From positions 16,740,001 through 16,804,000 of the forward strand of contig NC_083562.1 in assembly GCF_019925205.1 (NCBI RefSeq): 64,000 bases of DNA. Reading direction: 5' to 3'. The DNA is from Metopolophium dirhodum (Eukaryota > Arthropoda > Insecta > Hemiptera > Aphididae). Below the pieces are notes generated by a model that had not been told where the DNA came from, made no database searches, and saw only the letters and a list, made by a program, of their open reading frames with translations. Shown one piece after another: positions 12,801 through 24,714 of the stretch. The position numbers and the translations under genes were made by a program. Within the stretch, counting starts at the first letter, position 1; each line of letters begins with the position of its first letter.

Positions 12801-13208
12801 TATTATATGCTGTTTTTAATGTGACAGAAAGCCGGTTGCTTAATGATGTATTGGTGATGCGTAACGTTCTTTTATCTTTATGCCCAAATATGGGCATGTC
12901 TTAGTGTGTGTCCGTCTCGTAATGTTAATTGCCTACTGTAGAGATGTGTAGTCATTTTTAAATTAATGATGATGTAATCGTTAAGGAATTTATGGTTGCG
13001 TTTGAGTTTTAACACCCAAGTATGTTCATTTTGGTTTATTCATTCTATAAGTTTATTTAAGTATATAAGAGTATATTATTTATATATTACAATTTCAAAC
13101 TATGTCTCAGTAAGTCTCAAACAGTAGTCTCATGGTATATGGTATATTTTATACCTACCTGTGAATTATTGTAATGATAAACGACTAAGGAAATATATAT
13201 ACTATGTT
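12801..13208. other. Intergenic spacer
   Basis: AT-rich; nothing recognised between the tandem array and the hAT element. Confidence 0.5.
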
Positions 13209-14179
13209 AAAAATTTCAGTGTTGGGAAGGAACGCGTTCCTTGAGGAACGCGTTCCTGGAACGCGTTCCTTTTATAGGAACGAAGCTCGGAACGCGTTCC
13301 ATTTAAAATATAGGAACGAGGAACGGGAACGAGTTCCTATTTTGAAGGAACTTGAACGAAAATTTCCGTTCCTCAAATAATGAAAAAATTTTAACACGTT
13401 GAGTGCCACAGTATATTTTATGAAGCGCATATAGTGTGTTTCCGCGCCAAAACTGAGCCGCGACGCCGTCGGTCGACTACGTGTCGTGTTCCGGGTCGTT
13501 TCCGGTTCCGCGCGCCAAATTAGTTCTTCTCAAACAAAACAAAATGTCAGTATAAAAATATTTTTTCAAATAAATTGAATTAAAAAAAAAAACAGATTGT
13601 TGTATCATACTATGTCCTATACTCCTATGGGCTATAAGCCTATAACCTATAGCATATCTCTATGTGTGGTGTATCGTGTATAGTACACACTATACACTGT
13701 ATACTATACTACTATAGTAATATACATGTATAATATTATGCAATTATGCAATATGAATGTATATATATAAAGTTTCAAGTCTACGCTATACAACTTTTGA
13801 ATTATAACAAAAAAAATCTAAGACAAATCATTTTTGTTAAAAATCGGTGCTCCTAGAAAGGAGTGAGTTAACCGATTTCAGTGGTGGTCAATGGTGTTTT
13901 TTGCGAAAAATGTTTAAGTCAGAAATAATCGGTTAACTCTCTCGGTTCGATTATTTCTGACTTAAAAATTGTTCGCAAAATACACCATTGACCACCACTC
14001 AAATTGCAAAAAAAGGAACATGAAGGAACGGGAACGCGTTCCTTTTTAAAAAGGAACGGGAACGCGTTCTTTTTTCGGGACAGGAAAGAGGAACGGGAAC
14101 GAGTTCCTTTCTTACAGTAGGAACGAGGAACGGGAACGAGTTCCTTTTTAAAAGGAACTTTCCCAACACTGAAAAATTT
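13209..14179. mobile_element. hAT non-autonomous element with GGAACGCGTTCC arrays
   Basis: The element spans 13217-14171 (955 bp). The inverted ends are CAGTGTTGGGAA, and the target duplication is a perfect 8-bp aaaaattt at 13209-13216 and 14172-14179; both are hAT hallmarks. Next to each end lie many copies of the palindromic word GGAACGCGTTCC or GGAACGAGTTCC (13230-13375 and 14010-14155), typical of transposase-binding sub-terminal repeats. The core holds a 52-bp-arm hairpin (13880-13931 with 13948-13999) and a GC-rich patch at 13435-13515. It has no transposase frame and must be mobilised in trans. The hAT transposase remnant just to the right is a separate element. Confidence 0.92.
13880..13999. 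repeat. Internal hairpin of the hAT element
   Basis: Arms 13880-13931 (beginning agtggtggtcaatggtg) and 13948-13999 (ending caccattgaccaccact) are near-perfect inverted copies separated by 16 bp. It may be a nested MITE or a structural part of the host element. No separate target duplication was recognised. Confidence 0.75.
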
Positions 14180-14381
14180 TAAATATAATATAACGATAAC
14201 ATTATCCTACAAATTGACCAAGTTTAAAACTTTTGTAACTTCTTATATAAATAAATAGTACGAATACAATAATGGATAGGAAATTAAAACACACAAATAA
14301 ATACATCATGTCTTTTAATTATTATTATTATTATTTAGCTTTATTAAATTTTTTCTTGCGTATTTTTACTGATAAACATTT

Positions 14382-14756
14382 TTAAATTGTATCAGACCAG
14401 TCTATATTTCTGAGAATATCATTTTTAATGCATAATAGCGTCAAGGAAGAAGTTTTGTTTCGTGAAAGTGTGGATCGAAGGTAATTTTTAATTCTTCTGA
14501 GAACAGAGATACCTGCGTTGGAGCATGGCATACATGCATACATCCTTAAGACAATTAAAACGTTAGGAAAAGTTAATGCCAAAGGGGAATTGAATAATTT
14601 TGTGAATAAACAATTTAACAATAAACCATTTATTGTTAAATCTTCTTTCGAAAAAGAAATGGCAATTTTTTTTAATTGGACTATTTCTTCAATAGATGTG
14701 TTTATATCTTGATTGTATATATTTACAGTATGCAATGCCTTCTTACGTAGCTTCAA
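14382..14756 (-). pseudogene. hAT transposase C-terminal (hATC, ZMYM1-like) remnant
   Basis: The minus-strand frame of 124 codons ends in the hAT dimerisation region: 'FPNVLIVLRMYACMPCSNA' followed by 'SVLRRIKNYLRSTLS' and 'LLCIKNDILRNIDWSDTI'. In intact family members the Ser-Asn-Ala stretch continues into an Ala-Glu-Arg-Ser-Phe signature. Here that is replaced by Gly-Ile, so the core is damaged. The frame has no ATG at its start and no upstream catalytic or zinc-finger part. Upstream on this strand, near 15249, 'CAGGGGCGCATCAAGGG' resembles a hAT 5' terminus, so the fragment may belong to an internally deleted element running from about 15249 down to about 14.3 kb. Confidence 0.75.
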
Positions 14757-15380
14757 AGAATCTAAATTAGTTAAACTACCTAAGAATCCAAAATTTAAAT
14801 TGACAATAAAAGTTTAAGCATTATTGAATATTATAATCGAACAACAAGCAACAGAGTCACAGTACTAACTGCAGTAGTAGGTACAATGGTACATGACACA
14901 TGTCAATATCGTATGCGGGCAGCTCGGTGCCCCGGAGGCTATAACATGTAAATAAATGTAGTGAATAGTGATAAATGATAATATTAAAAATAGTACGATT
15001 AGTATGTAGGTAATAGGTATTACGAAAACAAGGTCCATAAACAGCGTACTCTCCCAGTAAGTACATAATAGTTCTAACATTAGATTCCATTACGATTTTA
15101 GTTATTCCGACAATTGACATTGTAAATTCGTAAACTATAATAATTAATATTTATTAATACTACAAACGACATTATCGACTTTTTTTTTACCACCCCTGTC
15201 ACCTGGAGCAACTGCTTCTTTTGCCCTCCCACCCTTGATGCGCCCCTGGCAGCCGGTAGTGCATATGATATACTTGATATTGTAAAACTAATTAGACTTA
15301 ATCGTATACTTAATTTGTTTTTAAATATTTACTAAAATATTAGACAGGTCATTCTATTACAAATGTAAGCGATGCATTGT
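14757..15380. other. Probable body of a decayed hAT element
   Basis: It lies between the transposase remnant and the hAT-like terminus at about 15233-15249. Two overlapping minus frames (14857-15120) have no hAT motif. I regard the stretch as deleted or scrambled transposon DNA. Confidence 0.4.
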
Positions 15381-15753
15381 CTAGACAATGGAATACGGAC
15401 ATCCGGCCGAATCCAAACGGCCGACGGCTATATAGGCCGACAGTCAGATAGCCGAAACTATTTTAGCCGACAAGGTCAAAAGGCCGACACTACGAAAAGC
15501 CGACACTAAAATAAATTAAGTATAAGCTATACATTTTCAATTCGATAACGTAGTGTTGTCTTTTGTTGTAATAATGTTATCGATAACTTATCGAAATTTA
15601 ACGATACCTAATACCTATAGCCTGTAATCTACAGTGGGTATTGCTATTGCATGTTCATAAATACTGTTTCAGTTGATTCGTAACCACGCCGCGTCTTTGC
15701 ATTCATTTTTGTGTCGTTGTTTAATTTAATTTATGTATTTGCATTAAATAATT

Positions 15754-17280
15754 ATGGAATATAAAATTGAAATTTTTGGTACAAAATTATTAATTGACAA
15801 TTTTATCATGATTAAAAACAAAAACCGTAACAATAAATATTATTGGGAATGTGAAAAGAGGAAACATACTAAACGGCATAATAGTAATAATGAATATTGT
15901 AATGCAAGAGCAGTAACAATTCTTGTTGATGGTAATCATATTGTTAAAGATAATTCTTTTTTAAATCACAACCATGGGCCTGACCCATGCCGATTGTTGG
16001 TAAAGAAAAACATAAAATATATTGTTTCAAAAGCTCTGTCTTCGAGAGATAAACCTTCGCAAATAATACAGGAAGCAACGAGTCGCATCCCCGTCAATTC
16101 TCAGCCATACATGCCATCAGTTGAAGCAACGCGAAAAATTATTTCACGGTGTAGAAAACATCAGAATCCACCAGAACCAACAAGTCTTTCACAAATAGAT
16201 ATTCCTCTTAACTTATGTAAGTCTTTTAATGGTCAAACATTTTTACTAAAAGAAAGTACTATTGAGAGTCACAAAATATATATTTTTTCTACTAAAGATG
16301 AAATATCAAAACTTGTCAATGCCAATTATTGGGTTATGGATGGTACATTTAAAACTGTGCCAAGTATATTTTTACAAATGTACACCATACATGCACCTGT
16401 TGGTGGAAATAATTCTAGAATTTTGCCATTAGTATATGTTTTAATGACCAGTAAACAACAATGTTGTTACGAACGTTTATTCGAAGACCTAATATCAATT
16501 TGTGATGATTTCGGTTTCGATGTTTCACCAAAATGTATTATAACAGATTTCGAAAAAGCTGCAATTAATGCAGCTAATAAAGTATTTCCAGAATGCCAAC
16601 AAAAAGGGTGTTTTTTTCATTTAGGCCAAAATATTTGGCGAAAAATCCAGTCTAGTGGATTGGCTACTAAATATGGAGAAAATGAAGAATTTAGTTTACA
16701 ACTTCGATGTATGTGGTCACTTGCATTTTTACACCCATCAGATATACCTAATGCTTTTGATCAATTGAAAGATTCATTACCCTATGACATTCAAAATTAC
16801 TTTGAAGAAAATTACGTGCATGGAAAAGTACGAAGGAAATTTAGAAATGGAATAGTATCTCGATATGAGCCATTGTTTCCACCATCATTTTGGTCAATAC
16901 ATTTCAATCATGAAAACAATATTCCAAGGACACAAAACAAAGTCGAAGCATGGCACAAAAGATGGAAAGTATTAGTAGGAGCTGATCACGTTGGGGTGTA
17001 TCGTATAATTGAGGAAATGAGAAAAGAGCAACAACACGTTGTGGGTAAGATAAGTTCACGAATAAAAATATTCTACTAATATTACAATAAAATATAATTT
17101 ATTTATACATACATTTTGATTCCAGGGCAAATTCAAATTATTTTATCCGGACAAGCAAGGCCAAAACAAAGTTCAAAGTACGTAAAACGTCAAAACCAAA
17201 TTCAAACTATTCTAAATGATAAAGAAAACAGAACAACCCTCGAGACAATAAGAGGTATTGCATACAATTTGCACTATTAA
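15754..17280 (+). CDS. FLYWCH-domain MULE transposase (two exons)
   Basis: Cut-and-paste transposase. Exon 1 is 15754-17044, an 81-bp intron 17045-17125 follows (gtaaga...ttccag, phase 1), and exon 2 is 17126-17280, giving 481 residues. Without splicing the frame stops after 441 codons. A FLYWCH-type zinc finger occupies about residues 5-75 (Tyr-Trp at 30-31, Cys33, Cys49, His72, His74, in HNHGPDP). The MULE catalytic core follows: Asp206 in YWVMDGTFK, Asp265 in CIITDFEKAA, Cys286-x-x-His289 in GCFFHLGQ, and Glu398 in QNKVEAWHKRW. These are the expected acidic triad and CxxH. The zinc finger is the likely reader of the GCCGAC arrays at the ends (inference). No stop or frameshift was found. 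Chromatin genes can carry the same domain pair, but the flanking ends and target duplication identify this copy as the transposon's own. Confidence 0.93.
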
Positions 17281-17338
17281 TTTTTATTTATTAACATTTA
17301 ACTATATAACATAATTATCAATTATAATTTTATAAACT

Positions 17339-17515
17339 ATTAGTATTTTTTATTTTTTATGTATAAATATCAAATTTTTTAATTTTTAAAACATATTAGG
17401 AATATAAAATGTACTCAATAATAATTTATTAGTATTTTTTATTTTTATGTATAAATATCAAATTTTTTAATTTTTAAAACATATTAGGAATATAAAATGT
17501 ACTTATAATTATTAA
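17339..17515 (+). repeat. Tandem duplication of about 85 bp inside the MULE
   Basis: The stretch beginning 'attagtattttttat' at 17339 and ending 'aaaatgtact' recurs from 17428, an 89-bp offset with almost no change apart from a small indel. It lies in the 3' non-coding part of the element, between the transposase stop and the right GCCGAC array. Confidence 0.85.
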
Positions 17516-17752
17516 CAATACACTAAATTTTATTTTTAAGAATAAGTATCACCTATATATATATATCTGTGTGTGTGCATAATTTACCTATCTCAACATA
17601 AAATTACTTAATCGGCCATTTAATATGTCGGCCTAATGCGTGTCGGCCTATAAATTTGTCGGCCATTTAGTATGTCGGCCTATTGCGTGTCAGCCAAATG
17701 TCTGTCGACCAAATGTCTGTCGGCCGATTGTACCACACCCCTAGACAATGGA

Positions 17753-19476
17753 CATTAAAAAAGTCTAGGTACATTTCATCTGAAAAATAACAGCCTATAT
17801 TTTATGATATTGATTAGGTAATTTAAAAAACAAAATAACAAGGTAAGTATACAGAATCATAAATATATTTCTTAAACTATAATATAAAATAATGATTTCA
17901 AAAATTTCAATTGAACTTTATCTACCGAATAATTTTAGTAGATTTTAATCAAAATGACCCAACATGTAAGTTAGTATCTACACAAATATTTTAAAACTAT
18001 TATAATAATAAAGATATTATTTTGTAGGTTAAAATGTTTAAAAATAGTCTATTAAATACAATATCTTTTTTCTATTCCTTGGTTTAATATCGGCTTTACA
18101 CAGAAACATCAATTTCTATCCAACTCTCTAACGATATTTCCTTCTCATCCATTACCTACAGTAAACATTAATCTTTTCGACCTCTGTATAGAATGACCTC
18201 CTTTTTTTTATCTGACATCAATTTAATTACTTCTTGGATGATCTTCCCTTATACTCACAAAGTGTGGTTTACGCAAGCAAACCATAATAACTTTAGCGTT
18301 GAGACTTTGCAATAGCAAATTTCGATTAAATGTTATTCTTATCAAAAATATAAACATTATTTAAGCCATATTATATACTCGTACACACTTAAATACTCCA
18401 CATTCTTCGGTCGGTACGTATAAATACCTTAGAGCCGAGGTGGGACCAAAAGTGGGTCACGTAAAGTTTTAAAATATATATTATAATATATTTTTATATT
18501 TTAAAATATTTAATATTAAATTACTATAAAATATATATATATTATATGCATAGGATTAAAAAAATAAATAAATAGTATATGTATAAATATGAATATAATA
18601 TTAAGGTATCAGTATTTCCTGTGTAACTATATTATACATATATTACCTTTCTTTGATGTCCGAATTTAGATTTATTTTTGACTGTTATCCGCGATGTTTA
18701 CGAGAGTACATTAAAGTGTCACCACGACAAAGTCGAACTAAGAGTTTTTGCAAGAGTAACAATTAACAATGAAACAAATTAATGAGCAAAAAAAAGTCAT
18801 TAGTATTTTGTGAGTTGCCAAAATTTAAAAATTTCCAAAATGAGTTACATCATGAAAGATGAAAAGTTTGGAAACTTTTACCTTAGAGTATAAACCGGTA
18901 AATCAATACATAATAGAATAAATATTTTACAACTGCATGTGATAATATATTATATTATTATGAAATATTCAGTATTAAAAATTGAATGTTATCAGAAACA
19001 ATAAAATAAAAATATTTTGGATCGCATGTAGGTAAATGAAATGGTTGTGCAATACATTGTACATATTGTATACAGTTACAAAGTTCCTAACAACTACCTA
19101 ACTGATTTTTCATAGTAATTTATTTATTAAGTAATATTATGATTATACTGCATATAACTATTTTTTTCGTTGTTGATTGATAATAAATAATAATTATCTA
19201 TTTGAATTCTGAACGATTACTACCTACGTCCTACATAGTATAAACTGAAAACTATTTTTTTATTTTTCTTATATTTTATTTTTGACCTTTGTCCATAATA
19301 TTGAAGTTACAATAATAATTTAAAATTTAGACTATAAAGTATAGTATGAGAGGACCATATATTTTAATTATAGCATAGGTCATAAAATGAACTTTAGTGT
19401 CTTTATTTTAACATCAAAATGGTTGCAATAAATTAACCACAAAATAATTAACGATATAATATATGTATAATATAAT
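17753..19476. other. Intergenic, nothing firmly recognised
   Basis: AT-rich. A stretch at about 18080-18330 is less AT-biased and may be a decayed coding or transposon fragment, but no frame or motif could be named. No RNA gene or clear repeat end seen. Confidence 0.4.
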
Positions 19477-19732
19477 CTGATAACCAGTGGTGTAAGTAGA
19501 AGTTTTTTCTAGATGGACTCAAAAAAACAGAAACAAATACCTAACCTCTATATATTATTATACACACACACATTAAATAAAACTATATTGATTTTAATGT
19601 AATTTAATTTTTTTTTAATAATAATATTATGAATATTATGTGTATACTGACTGTGTGTTTATTAAAATATTTATACCCCTTCCCCCACGAGAAAAAATCC
19701 TAGATACAACTCTTAACGCCACTGATGATAAC
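19477..19732. mobile_element. Short hAT-type MITE
   Basis: The element spans 19485-19724 (240 bp). The ends CAGTGGTGTAAG and, read from the right, CAGTGGCGTTAAG are inverted relatives, and similarity extends inward (ttttttctag on the left against a mirrored gaaaaaatcctag on the right). The flanks ctgataac (19477-19484) and atgataac (19725-19732) agree at 7 of 8 bases, as an aged 8-bp hAT duplication would. No coding content. Confidence 0.8.
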
Positions 19733-22700
19733 AAAAACCAATTTTAAATCTTAAATGTTTAATGTTTCTCGTTAATTTTTAAAATGTAATATATAGGTAC
19801 CTATATTCAATATTAATAATTAAAATATTACGTCTTATAAGACGCATTTTGAATTCTTATATTTTAATTAACAGTGAATATTCTTAATGTCTAATAAATT
19901 TTAATGCGAGGTAGGTACACTTATAAAATGGTATGTTACAATAATTATTGCATAAATGTTACCCACTGAACTTAATATTTTTTCATCAATCATCGTCAAC
20001 GACATTTATGAGTGATGAAAACTCTATTATATGTTGGTACTTAATGTAAATAGTGTTAACAAAAGTTGATTGCACAATATCCCACCCCCTCAAAAATAAC
20101 CCTCAATGTTTCTTATTCAATATGGAACAAGATATGCTTACAATGATGAAATACGAGGATTTAACTTCATACGCGTATCTTTTGAGTTTTGTAACCTCAT
20201 TTAAAATCCATTACTTTATGGTATGTAATAAACTTTTCTTTTTCGCAAAACATGCACCGCTATTATCATAATAATATTGTTACTATGATTATAATATACT
20301 TATATTTACATGCGGAAAACATTACATACATTTATATTTTTTTTCATTTTTCGAATAAAATATTATAAATACTTATTTGATGTACTTTTTTCACATGTAA
20401 TGCATTGTTTTGAAAATATTGTTACATACCAAGTATCCATTTAAACTAAGTAGCCTGCATGCACTACTCCAATCATCTAAACTTTAAACAATAATTACAA
20501 TTTAACTTCTCATTTGAAATCGATTTTTATGTATCGAAATACTCCGAAAAATATTCTGCTGCAGAATATTAAATTAAAAATGTATGTTGTAGAGTATAAG
20601 TCTTAAAAATATTAATGATAAAAATGGAAAAAATACAATTTTGTTTATAAATGTTGTCTTACAATGACGTTAGTCTTTTTAAAATAATAATAGTTACACT
20701 TATCTAATACATACAATATAACGTAGGTTGTTGTTGTTATTTCATTACTCAACAATGATTATTAAAAAAACTATTTTTTACGTATTTTTTTAATGAATTT
20801 TAAAATGCTGGATATTTATTAGATTCTGTTTGTAAGTCTTAATTCACACATATTTTATGCAATAGATTAACAAATCCAGATGATAAAAAAAGACTAAACA
20901 AAGTTCTTAGTTTCATAAAATGTATGACAAAAATAAAATATCATAATTCTTAAAAAAAAAATAACCAACAAACGTATCTAAAACAGAAACTATTTGATGT
21001 ATTAAATTGAACTGTTTTAAAAACTATACCGTATGGTTGTATAGTTATTTATGCTCGTGCAATTAAATAATAAAACACAAATTCAATTTCTTCTTCAAAA
21101 ATAATAATATTATAAATTGCAATGTAACTTCGATTATATTTATACTAAGTATGGAGTACTAAATAATGCTTTATTCTAACTAATAAAATGGTTGATCAAT
21201 GGTCAGTAAATATTTATACATAAATGTTTTACACTGTCATTTTATTATGTTTTAAAAATATGTTTCATAGGATCTAAATTAATATTTAACAACATGAATA
21301 TCCAAAAAGTAAAATATATAAACAATATTTTTCATCCATATAAAATATATTATTATGGAATCGTATATGCGTATTAGCCATTATAGGTATATTATATCAC
21401 AATATCAATGACTGTATAGTGTATATATTTTTAATGATATCACATTTCAAATAACAATTATTTGAATAATACAAAATAATATACCATTGTGGACAACTAT
21501 ACTCAAAATTCAAATAAACCAAATAACTCATCGTTGTTAAAAAAAAATGTATCCATAACACATTTATGTTACCTACCCAGAAAATTGTTCTGTCACCAAC
21601 ATTATCACTTGTAAACTATAATAAAGTTGAATGGATGCACTTTGTTTTCAAATTGTTTTTGAGAAAAACGATTTATTCTCATGATGTTATGTATACGTTG
21701 CATCTAGACTCAAATCACCATTTTTGATATTTGTAAATCGGATTTTTGACATGTTGATTATATTATATTAGTTACCTCATTGATTATTAAAGTAGGGTAC
21801 AAAAACAATAAATTATATAATTCATAACTTATTAAAGTTATTAAAAATTAATAAAGAATTCTTAACTCATTTTTATTTGACCTGTATAAAACGCTTAATA
21901 ATACATTTTAAATTTGTTACGTCATTAAATTTTTACAAAATAATAAACTTTATTAATATTTATATTCTATACTTAAATATATTATTATAAAACCCATGTA
22001 TATTGTATGTTTTATTCGTTTTTTTTTATTATTAGATCAATTAAATGTATATACAATGACATAAATTACGTAATATACAATTTATTCATAAAATAAACAC
22101 AATACCTAGAAAACACGTTTATGGCACTCTATGCTTATTGCTTACCTATTTTTTCTTTATAACTGAGTGCCCTAAAAACAATAACAATTCGTTTTCTATT
22201 TTCTGCATGATATAGCTAAGAACCTTTAGACCTTTCATTTTTATATCACTAACTTTTTTCTAATTATTATTTTTCAAACCACCTATAAAATTAAATTCAA
22301 AATATTATCTTTTACTAATTGTATAATTCAAAATTATTAATAAACATATAAAATACTTTTTTCCTGAAACGATTTTCTTGGAGTTATAGTAAAATTCATA
22401 CACACCAACTATTCAAAAAATAAAAATAAAATAAAACAACAAGTTTTAATTTCATGACATTAACTCCATACACATTTTACGATTTGCATGGATATTTCCT
22501 TATTGATCTCGTCTGTTTAAAACAATTACACTACCGAATTGCCTTAAAAAAGTAATTTATTCATTCGCCACAGTTAATGGATTATTTACACAAATTCGCT
22601 TTAAGTACATATATACCATAATCATAACATAAAAGGTTTCATTTAGATTTTCAGGATATGATATAATTTCAAATGTGTTTACGCTCAAGGATAATAAAAA

Positions 22701-23218
22701 TATCCCTACTATGGATAATGTGTATATTACATAGTGAGTTCATTTTATAGACCCTTTCCAAGTTTACAAAAATGTCCTATATAATATTTCTGCTATAATT
22801 TATTAAACTCATTAACAAATCTATATTTTGATCTTTTTGGTACTTGTGTAGTACGTTACCTACCTCTACTTCGTTGGTGTAGAATGCTACCTACCATAAA
22901 AAGTTACCGACCTATCAAAAAAGTCTACGGGTGTTTACCATTTTTTCCTACTGATTAATAACAATTTATTTAACTAAAATGTACTAAATGTATTGATGAT
23001 TATCATTGTTAAGTATTTTAATATGTTATATATTGTTATGCTGTATTTACGTTATCCCAAAAAACTTTAAATATATTGACAACTGTCGTGTTATGTTTAA
23101 ATTATTGACCGCCTCTATTCTTTTTAAGTTAGTGGTCTAGCATAATATATGTTTTATATATGTTGTGTATATGTTGCTTAACACGGACAGGTGGAAGGAA
23201 CCAATATATTACAAATTT

Positions 23219-23361
23219 ACAACCATTTAAAATAATGATATTAAAATATAATTATTAATTATATTACAATGAAATTATAAATTATTGTTCATGTTTTTCA
23301 GATTAACAACCATTTAAAATAATTATATTAAAGCCTATTATAATGAAATTAAAAATTATTG
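23219..23361 (+). repeat. Imperfect tandem duplication
   Basis: The phrase 'acaaccatttaaaataat' at 23219 and 'aatgaaattataaattattgttc' near 23269 recur as a block from about 23308 ('acaaccatttaaaataatta' then 'aatgaaattaaaaattattgttc'). The unit is about 90 bp and the second copy has an internal deletion. Confidence 0.7.
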
Positions 23362-24599
23362 TTCTAAACAATATGTAAGCATTAAAACACAACTAAATGT
23401 AATCGAGAGTTTTACAGGCACAATTATAATTATGTGTTATTTAATTCCCACTGGCTACTTAACCAATTATAGTGTACTCAGTAATAAAAACCCATAACAG
23501 TCAATTCAGACATAAGATGTTTAATCGTTTCCTAAAAAGTAGTGATTCTGACTTCAATACTTGATGCCTTTAAGTTTAATTTACTTATCGTAATCCATGA
23601 TTAATTTTATTTAGCTTTAATTGTATTACCTAATTATAAAATATTATACTATTATAGCATTATAATAGTATATTAACACTTATTGGTAAACTGACAAATT
23701 CAATGGTTTTATTGACATTTATCAATTTTGAAATGTCGTTTAATAATTAATACATTTTATATACTTAGATTATATTTTTACCTAATACTTAGTGTACAAA
23801 ATCGAAAGAAATATACGTTCGTGGTGAGAAGGTAGTTATTAGGTAAGCGATGTGTGCCCTACTCTCTGACTAACTTTTTTACGATTGTGTTGCATCGTTT
23901 GAAATAGGTAGAGTATAGGTACTTCCACACCAAATCACGAATATCATGACATTTTTAATGAATAATGAGCCAACATTTTCAGTTTTTATAGACTTAATGA
24001 GTTATCTCGTGGTAGATTTCTTGGAAATCATATGGTTAGTTGTTAGGTAGGTACTATATAATTAGTAGTTCTAATAAACTATTCGAAGGAAGTAAATATG
24101 GCTCATTTTTTTATGGAACTTTACCTAAACAATATATATACATGGTATACATACCTATACTTAACTATATTTTATTATTATAAACTATAGCTATTTTAAT
24201 AAACCGCTCTTGACTTATTGACCTAATTGTTGGAAAGCTAAATTTATGTTATTACCTATAATATTAAACATACTATTTTACCGAAGTATATATATTTATA
24301 TTGTTAATTATTTAGGATTAGTTTTAGGCAGAAATTTCCATAACATTTAGCCAACTTTAACATAACACATAAAAACCTTTTCAAAAGTTTATATCAACTT
24401 TTGGACAGTTAAATGTTTTCATGGAACGTTTTACTTTGAATTTCAAACACCAAAAAAACCGTTTATCATAACATGGCGTAGCTATAATATTAATGTGATT
24501 AAGCTTAAAAAAATAGTAAATAAATCAGCCAGGTTATACGTACTGAGTAAAAAACAGCAGTTAGGAAATAGTAGTTTGTCATACGCAAAAACGGTTCGA

Positions 24600-24714
24600 T
24601 CATCACGTCCCTCCCAACAGTTGATTCAAACACGCTTTGTGTATAACCTGCGCTTGTGAATTTGGAATTATTAAATAATCGTAGAGGTTTTGTGTATTTT
24701 CGTGTGTGCTAGTG
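24600..24714 (+). promoter_or_regulatory. Possible promoter and 5' noncoding exon
   Basis: A less AT-rich patch ends in agtg followed by a strong donor gtgagt at 24715-24720. There is no ATG frame of note, so if it is an exon it is untranslated. It lies on the plus strand upstream of the aquaporin coding exons, but 19-26 kb away, and could equally belong to another gene or be chance. I saw no decisive core-promoter element. Confidence 0.2.

Larger units (their letters stand above)
15381..17749 (+). mobile_element. Complete MULE (Mutator-like) DNA transposon
   Basis: The element spans about 15390-17740 (2.35 kb). Identical ctagacaat copies at 15381-15389 and 17741-17749 give the 9-bp target duplication usual for MULEs; identity runs on for 3 more bases, so the border could shift slightly. 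The ends are weak inverted repeats sharing GG, ACA and CGGCCGA. Each end carries a cluster of the hexamer GCCGAC: about 7 copies facing right at 15404-15514 and about 8 inverted copies at 17612-17728. One intact transposase gene lies between them. Intact coding, spliceable intron and a perfect duplication suggest a recent insertion. Confidence 0.93.

Noticed and set aside
12044..12897. Frames of 63-113 codons on both strands
   Set aside because: They come from the tandem array, where a unit with few stops is repeated.
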